Shown one piece after another: positions 1 through 5,262 of a stretch of DNA of 8,862 nucleotides. The notes below the pieces were generated by a model that worked only from the letters and a program-made list of their open reading frames with translations, was not told the DNA's origin and did no database searches. The stretch's first letter is position 1; each line of letters begins with the position of its first letter. The stretch comes from CAZGXI01 sp964529715 (lineage in GTDB: Bacteria > Chloroflexota > Anaerolineae > Aggregatilineales > Ch27), in assembly GCA_964529715.1 (NCBI GenBank), contig CAZGXI010000065.1:1-8862 (forward strand), given 5' to 3'. Position numbers and translations under genes: made by a program.

Positions 1-102
1 TTCGACGGCATCCGCGACCTGTTCAGCCACGACAAGGTGATCCTGCCGCTCAGCGCGCTCGAAGTTATCCGTTCGTATCTGGGCCAGGCGCAGGAGAGGT
101 AA
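1..102 (+). CDS. rplD: 50S ribosomal protein L4, C-terminal end (5' truncated by the window)
   Basis: The window opens in frame inside a coding region that reads 33 codons and stops at TAA (100-102). The peptide begins FDGIRDLFSHDKVIL and goes on to PLSALEVIRSYLG, which fits the last strand and helix of L4, where a 'vl-L-HDK-vl--AL--le--L' pattern is usual. L4 binds 23S rRNA in domain I, and its long loop lines the peptide exit tunnel. That loop lies upstream of this window. Position directly before rplW matches the conserved S10-operon order (rpsJ-rplC-rplD-rplW) and is the stronger argument. The stop is one base from the next ATG, and the AGGAGAGG at the end of this gene doubles as the ribosome binding site of rplW. 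In E. coli L4 represses its own operon, but the leader that would show this is outside the window. Confidence 0.88.
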   Translation, partial: FDGIRDLFSHDKVILPLSALEVIRSYLGQAQER

Positions 103-103
103 C

Positions 104-409
104 ATGACCGCCGAACTTCATCTGTACGACGTGATTAAGCGCCCGCTGGTGACGGAAAAAACCAGCCTGCTGGCCGAGGACGTGCAACGCTATACCTTCG
201 AGGTGGACCTGCGCGCCAACAAGATTCAGATCAAGGAAGCGGTCGAGGTCATCTTCGACGTGACCGTGACCGACGTGCACACGATGATTATGCCCGCCAA
301 GATGGGACGGCGGGGGCGGCGGGTCTACCAGCGTAAGGGCGCTTGGAAGAAGGCGGTCGTCAGCCTTGCGCCGGGCCAGCGGCTTAACCCGGACCCGTTT
401 AGCCTGTAG
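104..409 (+). CDS. rplW: 50S ribosomal protein L23
   Basis: This 101-residue protein is of normal length for L23 (about 95-100). L23 binds domain III of 23S rRNA at the rim of the peptide exit tunnel. There it is the docking point for trigger factor, SRP and the Sec translocon, whose channel gene closes this window. Visible family signatures are YDVIKRPLVTEK (8-19), YTFEVD (30-35), ANKIQIKEAVE (38-48) and the Arg-rich extended loop GRRGRRVYQRKGAWKKAVV (about 68-86), which contacts rRNA. The ATG at 104 is preceded by AGGAGAGG inside the end of rplD and sits one base after the rplD stop, so the two are probably translationally coupled. The protein ends in a short Pro/Asp-containing tail. The open frame on the opposite strand here is a shadow. 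Confidence 0.97.
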   Translation: MTAELHLYDVIKRPLVTEKTSLLAEDVQRYTFEVDLRANKIQIKEAVEVIFDVTVTDVHTMIMPAKMGRRGRRVYQRKGAWKKAVVSLAPGQRLNPDPFSL

Positions 410-428
410 AACCTGTAGGAAGTGAACC

Positions 429-1265
429 ATGCCACTCAAGAAGTATAAGCCCACGTCTCCCGGTCGTCGCGGCATGACGGGCTACGGCTTCGAGGAGATC
501 ACCCGCAGCAAGCCGGAAAAGTCGCTGCTGACCGACCTGCAGAAGCACGCCGGGCGCAACAACTACGGGCGCGTGACGGTGCGACATCGCGGCGGCGGGC
601 ACAAGCGCCGCTACCGGATCATCGACTTCAAGCGCAATAAGTTCGACTGCGCGGCACAGGTCGTGTCCATCGAATACGATCCCAACCGCTCGGCCCGGAT
701 TGCTCTGGTGCAGTACGACGACGGCGAAAAGCGGTATATCATCGCCCCACTAGGACTGTGCGTCGGCGACCGTATCGCCAATGGCCCCGGCGCCGAAGTG
801 CGCAACGGCAACGCCCTGCCGCTGCGCAGCATCCCGATTGGCTCGATGGTCCACAACATCGAACTCCAGCCGGGGCGCGGCGGCCAGTTGGCCCGCTCGG
901 CGGGCGTCTCGGCCCAGGTGCTGGCTAAAGAAGGCAAGTTCGCCATCTTGCGCCTGCCCAGCGGCGAGATGCGCCTGGTGGACGAGAACTGTATGGCGAC
1001 GATGGGGCAGGTCGGCAACACCGATCACGGCAACATCAAACTGGGTAAGGCCGGGCGCAAACGCTGGCTCGGCTGGCGCCCAACGGTGCGCGGCACGGCC
1101 ATGGACCCCAATAGCCATCCGCACGGCGGCGGCGAAGGCCGCGCCCCGGTCGGGATGCCCGGTCCCAAGACGCCCTGGGGCAAGCCCGCGCGCGGTTATA
1201 AGACCCGCCGCAATAAGGCCACCGACCGCTACATCGTGCGGCGACGCGCCAGCAAGCGGCGTTAA
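429..1265 (+). CDS. rplB: 50S ribosomal protein L2
   Basis: This 278-residue protein matches the normal L2 length (about 273-280). L2 is one of the largest and most conserved 50S proteins. It binds domain IV of 23S rRNA, reaches toward the peptidyl-transferase centre and helps subunit association. The N-terminal part carries MPLKKYKPTSPGRRGMT and the RHRGGGHKRRYR rRNA-binding stretch (about 53-64). The OB and SH3-like domains follow (YDPNRSARIALVQYDDGEKRYI). The C-terminal extension holds VRGTAM and HPHGGGEGR, with His230 at the position of E. coli His229, a residue implicated in peptidyl-transferase activity and assembly. The residue before HPHGGG is Ser229, where Asp is common. The start follows an AGGAAG (417-422) six bases upstream. 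A 19-base gap separates it from rplW. Confidence 0.98.
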   Translation: MPLKKYKPTSPGRRGMTGYGFEEITRSKPEKSLLTDLQKHAGRNNYGRVTVRHRGGGHKRRYRIIDFKRNKFDCAAQVVSIEYDPNRSARIALVQYDDGEKRYIIAPLGLCVGDRIANGPGAEVRNGNALPLRSIPIGSMVHNIELQPGRGGQLARSAGVSAQVLAKEGKFAILRLPSGEMRLVDENCMATMGQVGNTDHGNIKLGKAGRKRWLGWRPTVRGTAMDPNSHPHGGGEGRAPVGMPGPKTPWGKPARGYKTRRNKATDRYIVRRRASKRR

Positions 1266-1277
1266 GGAGAACTAGCC

Positions 1278-1550
1278 ATGTCGCGTTCACTCAAGAAAGG
1301 GCCGTTTGTCGCGCCCAGCCTGTTGCAGAAAATCGAGATCATGAACGAGCGGGGGGAAAAGCGCGTCATCCGCACCTGGAGCCGCGCCAGCACCATCTTC
1401 CCGCAGATGGTCGGCCACACTATCGCCGTGCATGATGGGCGGCGGCACGTGCCCATCTACATCACCGAGAATATGGTCGGCCACAAGTTAGGTGAGTTCG
1501 CCCCGACCCGCACCTTCCGCGGGCACGAGGCTGAGAAGAAGAAGCGTTAA
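1278..1550 (+). CDS. rpsS: 30S ribosomal protein S19
   Basis: This 90-residue protein is typical for S19 (about 90-93). S19 sits in the head of the 30S subunit, forms a pair with S13 and contacts the A-site finger of the 50S and the tRNA region. The start MSRSLKKGPFV is the family hallmark. It is followed by IRTWSRASTIFPQMVGHTIAVHDGR and by YITENMVGHKLGEFAPTRTFRGH, all standard S19 blocks (quoted here as separate stretches of about residues 32-54 and 62-84). The tail is basic (EKKKR). The ribosome binding site AAGGAGA (1264-1270) overlaps the rplB stop codon, so rplB and rpsS are likely coupled. The next gene begins 13 bases downstream. Confidence 0.98.
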   Translation: MSRSLKKGPFVAPSLLQKIEIMNERGEKRVIRTWSRASTIFPQMVGHTIAVHDGRRHVPIYITENMVGHKLGEFAPTRTFRGHEAEKKKR

Positions 1551-1563
1551 AGGGGCGACCGAG

Positions 1564-1902
1564 ATGCCAGTATCAGCGACTGCTAAGTACCTGCCCATCG
1601 CGCCGCAAAAGCTGCGCCTGGTCATCGATCAGGTGCGGGGGATGCCCGCGCATGAGGCATCGATTGTGCTCAAGCACATGCCTCAAAAAGGCGCCACGCT
1701 GGCCCTGAAGCTGCTGGAGTCGGCCATCGCCAACGCGGAGCAGAACTACGAAATGAGCCGTGAGGACCTGGTCATCACGTCCATGCTGGCGGACGAAGGG
1801 CCGACGCTGAAGCGCTTTGAGGCCGGCGCGCGTGGGCGTTATAAGCCACGCCTCAAGCGGACTTCCCACCTGACCGTGATCCTCGATGAGCGAGAGAGGT
1901 AA
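1564..1902 (+). CDS. rplV: 50S ribosomal protein L22
   Basis: I place the start at the ATG at 1564, giving 112 residues, the usual L22 length (about 110-115). A longer in-frame start at 1492 exists, but it lies inside rpsS and would add a 24-residue tail (MSSPRPAP...) unlike L22. AAAGGGG (1549-1555) lies eight bases before 1564 and supports this choice. L22 contacts all six domains of 23S rRNA. Its long beta hairpin narrows the peptide exit tunnel near the macrolide site. Family blocks are APQKLRLVIDQVRG (13-26), the SAIANAEQN helix, DEGPTLKRF, and the hairpin GARGRYKPRLKRTSHLTV. The hairpin tip reads EAGARG rather than the MPRAKG of E. coli. Six bases separate it from rpsC. Confidence 0.97.
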   Translation: MPVSATAKYLPIAPQKLRLVIDQVRGMPAHEASIVLKHMPQKGATLALKLLESAIANAEQNYEMSREDLVITSMLADEGPTLKRFEAGARGRYKPRLKRTSHLTVILDERER

Positions 1903-1908
1903 GCGACG

Positions 1909-2583
1909 ATGGGCCGTAAAATTCACCCGATTGGGTTCCGCCTGAAGATCAACCGCGACTGGGATGCGCGCTGGTACGCCGAAGGGCCGCGCTACCGCCA
2001 ACTGCTGCAAGAGGACTTCAAAATCCGCCAGCAGATCATGGACGAGGGCAAGCGCGCTGCCATCTCGAAGGTCGAGATCGAGCGTTACCCCAACCAGATT
2101 TTGATCACCCTGTTCACCGCCAAGCCCGGCATCATCATCGGGCGCAAGGGCGAGAACGTCAAGATCATGCGCCAGGACCTCGAAGCCCTGACCGGCAAAA
2201 AGGTCAAGATCGAGGTCGAGGAGATCGACAAGCCCGACTTGGATGCTACCCTGGTGGCTGAGAACATCGCCGGGCAGCTGGAGCGCCGCATCAGCCACAG
2301 CCGTGCCATCAAGCGCGCTATCTCCCAGGCTATCCGCCAGGGCGCGCAGGGCATCCGTATTCAGGTCAGCGGGCGGTTGGCCGGGGCGGAAATGGCCCGC
2401 CGCGAGTGGGCAGGCGAGGGGCGCGTACCACGCAACACGCTGCGCGCCAACATCGACTACGGCACCGCCGAGGCCCTGACTACCTTCGGGCGCATTGGCG
2501 TCAAGGTGTGGATTTATACCGGTGAAAAGCTGGAGCGGGATACCCCCCAGGTCGAGCCGGCAGACGTGTACGTGAGTCAGTGA
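1909..2583 (+). CDS. rpsC: 30S ribosomal protein S3
   Basis: This 224-residue protein is within the normal S3 range (about 210-250). S3 lies on the solvent side of the 30S head. With S4 and S5 it lines the mRNA entry channel and contributes to mRNA unwinding. The start MGRKIHPIGFRL is diagnostic. The N-terminal KH type II domain (about 40-115) carries the GxxG loop as GRKG (78-81) after AKPGIII. The C-terminal domain has GRLAGAEMARREW, GRVPRNTLRANIDYG and GVKVWIYTGE, all canonical. GAGAGGT (1894-1900), at the end of rplV, acts as the ribosome binding site. After the stop comes an unusually long 89-base spacer before rplP, although rpsC and rplP are normally almost touching. Confidence 0.98.
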   Translation: MGRKIHPIGFRLKINRDWDARWYAEGPRYRQLLQEDFKIRQQIMDEGKRAAISKVEIERYPNQILITLFTAKPGIIIGRKGENVKIMRQDLEALTGKKVKIEVEEIDKPDLDATLVAENIAGQLERRISHSRAIKRAISQAIRQGAQGIRIQVSGRLAGAEMARREWAGEGRVPRNTLRANIDYGTAEALTTFGRIGVKVWIYTGEKLERDTPQVEPADVYVSQ

Positions 2584-2672
2584 GAGGCCAGCGCCCTTGC
2601 CTCCGCCAGACGGAGGGACCGGGGCGGCGCAACGGTCGCCCCCGCGCATGGGGACGCAAGGAGTAAACGACT
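2584..2672 (+). promoter_or_regulatory. Structured intercistronic spacer rpsC-rplP with alternative hairpins
   Basis: This 89-base gap contains no credible gene. Hairpin A pairs CCTCCG (2600-2605) with CGGAGG (2611-2616) around a five-base loop, CCAGA. It can be extended by an outer stem, CGCCC (2592-2596) with GGGCG (2622-2626). Hairpin B pairs GGGGCG (2621-2626) with CGCCCC (2637-2642) around a ten-base loop. The outer stem of A and hairpin B use the same bases, so they exclude each other. No T-run follows either hairpin, so a rho-independent terminator is not supported. AAGGAG (2658-2663), nine bases before the rplP ATG, is the ribosome binding site. I see no convincing -10 or -35 here. 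The pairing is seen directly; a role in mRNA processing, attenuation or translational control of rplP is inference. Confidence 0.45.
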
Positions 2673-3110
2673 ATGTTGATGCCAAAGCGGGCCAAGTACC
2701 GCAAGCAAATGCGTGGCCGCATGACCGGGCTGGCGCGCGGCGGCTCTGCCGTCGTGCAGTTCGGCGATTACGGCTTGCAGGCCCTCGAACCGGCCTGGAT
2801 CACCAGCCGCCAGATCGAAGCCTGCCGCCGCGCCATCATGCGCCATATCAAGCGTCGCGGCAAGGTGTGGATTCGCATCTTCCCCGACAAACCCGTGACG
2901 GCTAAGCCCGCCGAAACCCGCATGGGCAAGGGCAAGGGCGCGGTCGATCACTATGTCGCCGTCGTCAAGACGGGACGTATCATGTTCGAGATGGCCGGGG
3001 TCGAAGCAGACGTTGCCGAAGAGGCCATGCGCCTGGCAGCCCACAAACTGCCTATCCGTACCCGCTTCGTCCGGCGGACCGATCCCATCACCGGTGAGGA
3101 GGTGTCCTGA
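2673..3110 (+). CDS. rplP: 50S ribosomal protein L16
   Basis: This 145-residue protein is close to the usual L16 length (about 136-145). L16 assembles late on the 50S, near the A-site tRNA elbow and the central protuberance, and is needed for peptidyl-transferase activity. MLMPKRAKYRKQMRGRM (1-17) is the diagnostic start. An in-frame TAA (2664-2666) just upstream confirms that the gene cannot begin earlier. Further blocks are FGDYGLQALEPAWITSRQIEA (about 30-50), RRGKVWIRIFPDKPVT (61-76) and RMGKGKG (83-89). Arg83 lies in the loop that carries the hydroxylated Arg81 in E. coli. The C-terminal end adds VRRTDPITGEEVS, a slightly long tail. Its stop TGA overlaps the ATG of rpmC by one base, which points to coupled translation. 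Confidence 0.98.
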   Translation: MLMPKRAKYRKQMRGRMTGLARGGSAVVQFGDYGLQALEPAWITSRQIEACRRAIMRHIKRRGKVWIRIFPDKPVTAKPAETRMGKGKGAVDHYVAVVKTGRIMFEMAGVEADVAEEAMRLAAHKLPIRTRFVRRTDPITGEEVS

Positions 3111-3340
3111 TGAAAGCCAGTGACATCCGCCAGATGGAAGATGCGGAGATCCGCAGCAAACTCGAAGACGCTAAAGAAGAGATGTTCAATCTGCGCATCC
3201 AGCGGGCTGCGGGCAAGCTGGAAGACCTGACGCGCATGAAGGTTCTGCGCCGCGATATTGCCCGTTACCTGACGGTGCTCCGGCAGCGCGAGATCGCCGC
3301 CGCGCTCGTCAATCGTCCGGAGGAAGGCCATGCCGAATAA
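3110..3340 (+). CDS. rpmC: 50S ribosomal protein L29
   Basis: This 76-residue protein is slightly longer than the typical 60-72. L29 is a small two-helix protein beside L23 at the exit-tunnel rim, where it contributes to the docking surface for trigger factor and SRP. The start MKASDIRQMEDAEI and the central block EEMFNLRIQRAAGKLED (about 23-39) are the family signature (usually L-nLR-Q-a-Gqle). A helix with TRMKVLRRDIARYLTVLRQR follows (about 41-60). The last 15 residues are a non-conserved acidic tail. The ATG shares its A with the rplP stop, and GGTGAGGAGG (3093-3102) is the ribosome binding site. The 3' end overlaps the rpsQ start by 11 bases. Confidence 0.96.
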   Translation: MKASDIRQMEDAEIRSKLEDAKEEMFNLRIQRAAGKLEDLTRMKVLRRDIARYLTVLRQREIAAALVNRPEEGHAE

Positions 3341-3629
3341 CCGCCGGCGGCTGGTTGGCCGCGTAGTGAGCGATAAGATGCAAAAGACCGTCGTGGTGCT
3401 GGTCGAATCGACTATTCAGCACCGCCTGTACGGTAAAACGATCAAGCGCGCCCGGAAGTTTTTGGCCCACGATGAAAGCGACGCCATCCCTGTCGGCGCG
3501 ACCGTCCAGATCGTCGAGAGCCGCCCGCTCAGCAAGCGTAAGCGTTGGGTGGTGGAAAAAGTGCTGGCCCAAGAGGCGGTGGTGGACGTAGACGCCGACA
3601 TCCAGGCCCAGGAAGCCGGACAGGAGTAA
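3330..3629 (+). CDS. rpsQ: 30S ribosomal protein S17
   Basis: S17 is a primary 16S rRNA-binding OB-fold protein in the 30S body. It contacts helices 7, 11 and 20 and helps early assembly. The sequence shows RRLVGRVVSDKMQKTVVVLV (5-24), the standard first strands of the fold, then KRARKFLAHDE and VGATVQIVESRPLSKRKRW, which are the conserved C-terminal strands. At 99 residues it exceeds the usual 80-90. The excess is an acidic, Gln/Asp/Glu-rich tail after about residue 80 that does not look conserved. The start at 3330 lies inside rpmC, with GGAGGAAGG (3318-3326) as the ribosome binding site, so the two genes overlap by 11 bases in different frames. rplN follows after six bases. Confidence 0.96.
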   Translation: MPNNRRRLVGRVVSDKMQKTVVVLVESTIQHRLYGKTIKRARKFLAHDESDAIPVGATVQIVESRPLSKRKRWVVEKVLAQEAVVDVDADIQAQEAGQE

Positions 3630-3635
3630 AGCGCC

Positions 3636-4007
3636 ATGATTCAGCACGAAACCCGTCTGGTCGTCGCCGATAACACCGGCGCGCGCGAAATCCTGGTCAT
3701 GCACATCATGGGCGGCTCGACCCGCCGCACCGCCGGTGTGGGCGATGTCGTGATCGCCACCGTCAAGTCCGCCGCCCCACAGGGCGCGGTCAAGAAGAGT
3801 GAAGTCGTGCGCGCCGTCATCGTGCGCACGGCCAAGGAATATCGCCGCGATGACGGCTCGTACATCAAGTTCGACGACAATGCCGCCGTCATCCTGGAGG
3901 GCGACACGCAGAACCCCAAAGGGACGCGCATCTTTGGCCCGGTGGCGCGCGAATTGCGCGAAAAGGGCTTTATGAAGATCGTCTCCCTGGCCCCGGAGAC
4001 GCTGTAG
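3636..4007 (+). CDS. rplN: 50S ribosomal protein L14
   Basis: This 123-residue protein is one residue longer than the usual 122. L14 binds 23S rRNA near the subunit interface, forms part of bridge B8 with 16S rRNA and is next to L19. It is also the binding site of the silencing factor RsfS where present. Signature blocks are MIQHETRLVVADNTGARE (1-18), GDVVIATVKSAAPQGAVKKSE (about 37-57), VRTAKEYRRDDGSYIKFDDNAAV (about 68-90) and GTRIFGPVARELRE, all as expected. AGGAG (3622-3626), nine bases upstream, lies within the end of rpsQ. Nothing is odd apart from the extra C-terminal residues APETL. This is one of the most conserved proteins in the window. Confidence 0.98.
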   Translation: MIQHETRLVVADNTGAREILVMHIMGGSTRRTAGVGDVVIATVKSAAPQGAVKKSEVVRAVIVRTAKEYRRDDGSYIKFDDNAAVILEGDTQNPKGTRIFGPVARELREKGFMKIVSLAPETL

Positions 4008-4027
4008 GCAGGTAAGGGAAAAGGGCA

Positions 4028-4351
4028 ATGCAACGGATCAAGAAGGGCGACACCGTAGAAGTGATCGCCGGGAAAGACCTGGGAACGCGCGGCGAAGTGC
4101 TGCGCGTGTTGCCAGACGCCAACCGCGTCGTGGTAGCGCAGGTCAACCTGGTCAAGAAGGCGCAGCGCGCTGTGCAGGCCGGGCGGCAACAGGTCCAGCC
4201 CGGCATCATCGAGTTCGAAGCGCCGCTGCATCTGAGCAACGTCATGCTGGTCTGCACCCAGTGTGACAAGCCGACGCGCGTCGGCTTCCGCGTCAACGAA
4301 GACGGCGTTAAGGTGCGCGTCTGCCGCAAGTGCGGCGCCGATATTGACTAG
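4028..4351 (+). CDS. rplX: 50S ribosomal protein L24 with two CxxC pairs
   Basis: This 107-residue protein matches the normal L24 length (about 100-110). L24 is one of two proteins that start 50S assembly, binding the 5' end of 23S rRNA. It later sits near the exit tunnel. The KOW motif spans about residues 4-30 (IKKGDTVEVIAGKDLGTRGE). VNLVKKAQR follows, where the family has VN-vkkh-kp. The C-terminal part carries C76-x2-C79 and C99-x2-C102, a pattern present in many bacterial L24 proteins and consistent with zinc binding. Zinc occupancy cannot be shown from sequence. AAGGGA (4014-4019), eight bases upstream, is the ribosome binding site. An alternative in-frame upstream start is not apparent. 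Confidence 0.97.
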   Translation: MQRIKKGDTVEVIAGKDLGTRGEVLRVLPDANRVVVAQVNLVKKAQRAVQAGRQQVQPGIIEFEAPLHLSNVMLVCTQCDKPTRVGFRVNEDGVKVRVCRKCGADID

Positions 4352-4368
4352 CCTCATGAGGATGTGCT

Positions 4369-4923
4369 ATGGCTACTGCCATTCCCCGGCTCAAGCAGCG
4401 TTACCGCGACGAAGTCGCGCCTGCGCTGCTCAAGGAATTTAACTACCGCAATGTTATGCAGGTCCCGCGCGTGACCAAAGTGGTGATCAACATCGGCGTG
4501 GGCGAAGCGTTGGATAACCCCAAGTCGCTGGACGGCGCGGTCAGCGACCTGCGCCAGATCACGGGCCAGAATCCGATCATCACCAAAGCGCGCCGCAGCA
4601 TCGCTAACTTCAAGCTGCGCGAGGGCCGCAACATCGGCGTCAAGGTCACGCTGCGCGGCGACCGCATGTGGGCGCTGCTAGACCGCCTGATGAACGCCGC
4701 CCTGCCGCGCACCCGCGACTTCCGGGGCGTCAACCCCGAAGGCTTCGACGGGCGCGGCAACTATACCCTGGGTCTGCGGGAACAGTTGATCTTCCCGGAG
4801 ATCGAGTACGACAAGATCGACAAGGTGCGCGGCATGGAGATCACCATCGTGACTACCGCGCGCACCGATGAAGAGGGCCGTCGCCTGCTCAAGTTGCTGG
4901 GGATGCCCTTCTGGGAAAGCTAA
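4369..4923 (+). CDS. rplE: 50S ribosomal protein L5
   Basis: This 184-residue protein fits the usual 178-187 for L5. L5 delivers 5S rRNA with L18 to the central protuberance and contacts the T-loop of P-site tRNA and S13 across the interface. Family blocks are LKQRYRDEVAPALLKEFNYRN at the start, VPRVTKVVINIGVGEA (about 33-48), ITGQNPIITKARRSIANFK (about 64-82), LPRTRDFRGVNPEGFDGRGNY (around residues 113-133, quoted in part) and the ending LLKLLGMPFWES, where family members usually read LL--lGmPF. TGAGGA (4357-4362) is the ribosome binding site. In E. coli, S8 represses the spc operon by binding mRNA near the start of rplE; I could not identify an S8-site mimic here by eye. The stop is followed by an unusual 114-base gap with a promoter. 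Confidence 0.98.
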   Translation: MATAIPRLKQRYRDEVAPALLKEFNYRNVMQVPRVTKVVINIGVGEALDNPKSLDGAVSDLRQITGQNPIITKARRSIANFKLREGRNIGVKVTLRGDRMWALLDRLMNAALPRTRDFRGVNPEGFDGRGNYTLGLREQLIFPEIEYDKIDKVRGMEITIVTTARTDEEGRRLLKLLGMPFWES

Positions 4924-4926
4924 CCG

Positions 4927-4954
4927 TTCACAAACGCGCAGAGGATGGTATAAT
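4927..4954 (+). promoter_or_regulatory. Internal sigma-70-type promoter upstream of rpsN
   Basis: TATAAT (4949-4954) is a perfect -10 hexamer. It is preceded by TG one base away (4946-4947), which makes an extended -10. A -35 candidate, TTCACA (4927-4932), matches TTGACA in five of six positions with a 16-base spacer. The element starts three bases after the rplE stop, so nearly all of it is non-coding. That makes a chance match less likely in this GC-rich sequence. The predicted start of transcription is near 4961, giving a leader of about 77 bases before rpsN. The match to consensus is seen directly; activity is inferred. It would let the rpsN-rpsH-rplF-rplR-rpsE-rpmD-rplO-secY part be transcribed apart from the upstream S10 section. 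Confidence 0.72.
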
Positions 4955-4984
4955 CGCCCCCCTGTGCCAGACACACACTGACCA

Positions 4985-5017
4985 CCCCGGCAATGTGGAC
5001 GCCAACACCCGCCGGGG
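4985..5017 (+). promoter_or_regulatory. GC-rich leader hairpin just before the rpsN ribosome binding site
   Basis: CCCCGGC (4985-4991) and GCCGGGG (5011-5017) form a perfect seven-base stem around a 19-base loop. Within the loop TGG (4996-4998) can pair with CCA (5002-5004). The stem ends two bases before AGGAGAGG (5019-5026), the ribosome binding site of rpsN. The ATG at 4993, an in-frame upstream alternative start, would be buried in this loop. There is no T-run after the stem, so it is not a standard terminator. It lies in the leader of the predicted promoter at 4927-4954. A role in translational control by a ribosomal protein, or in mRNA stability, is possible but only inferred. Confidence 0.5.
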
Positions 5018-5037
5018 CAGGAGAGGATGGTTCCAAC

Positions 5038-5244
5038 ATGGCAAAACGTTCGATTGTCACGCGCGAAACGCGGCGCAAGTACAAGGTGCGCGTGCGTAAC
5101 CGCTGCCAGTACCGCGACCCCCATTCGGGCAAAATCTGCGGTCGTCCGCGCGGTTATCTGCGGCGCTTCGGCCTGTGCCGGATTCATTTCCGCGAGTTGG
5201 CCCTCCAGGGCAAAATCCCTGGCGTGGTCAAGTCGAGCTGGTAA
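5038..5244 (+). CDS. rpsN: 30S ribosomal protein S14, zinc-type with altered ligand spacing
   Basis: S14 binds 16S rRNA in the 30S head near S3, S10 and S19. This 68-residue form matches the short zinc-containing type (usually 61 residues), with MAKRS at the start, CGRPRGYLRRFGLC (34-47), FRELALQGKIPGV (51-63) and the end KSSW. The normal pattern is C-x2-C-x12-C-x2-C. Here it is C23-x10-C34-x12-C47-x2-H50: about eight residues (with Asp27 and His29) are inserted between the first two ligands, and the last Cys is replaced by His. I chose the ATG at 5038 because it gives the family MAK start and follows AGGAGAGG (5019-5026). The in-frame ATG at 4993 would add 15 unrelated residues, lies in the leader hairpin and lacks a binding site. 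The gene starts a new block behind its own promoter. Confidence 0.95.
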   Translation: MAKRSIVTRETRRKYKVRVRNRCQYRDPHSGKICGRPRGYLRRFGLCRIHFRELALQGKIPGVVKSSW

Positions 5245-5262
5245 GTAAGGAGCAGGCCCGTT

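Noticed and set aside
1194..1202. TTATAA-like -10 element inside rplB, and a similar TTTATAC inside rpsC near 2514
   Set aside because: Both lie in coding sequence with no -35 at a fitting distance, so they are probably chance matches.
1492..1563. Upstream in-frame extension of rplV
   Set aside because: It lies inside rpsS, adds residues not found in L22, and the ATG at 1564 has a suitable ribosome binding site and family start.
2600..2642. Rho-independent terminator between rpsC and rplP
   Set aside because: The hairpins are strong, but no T-run follows, and termination in the middle of this essential operon is unlikely.
1573..2649. A 358-codon minus-strand open frame opposite rplV and rpsC
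   Set aside because: It is antisense to two certain genes and shows the same biased composition. No family motif or ribosome binding site supports it.
2597..2905. A 102-codon plus-strand frame starting at a TTG in the rpsC-rplP spacer
   Set aside because: It runs out of frame into rplP, lacks a ribosome binding site and shows no family resemblance. The rplP frame explains the downstream part.
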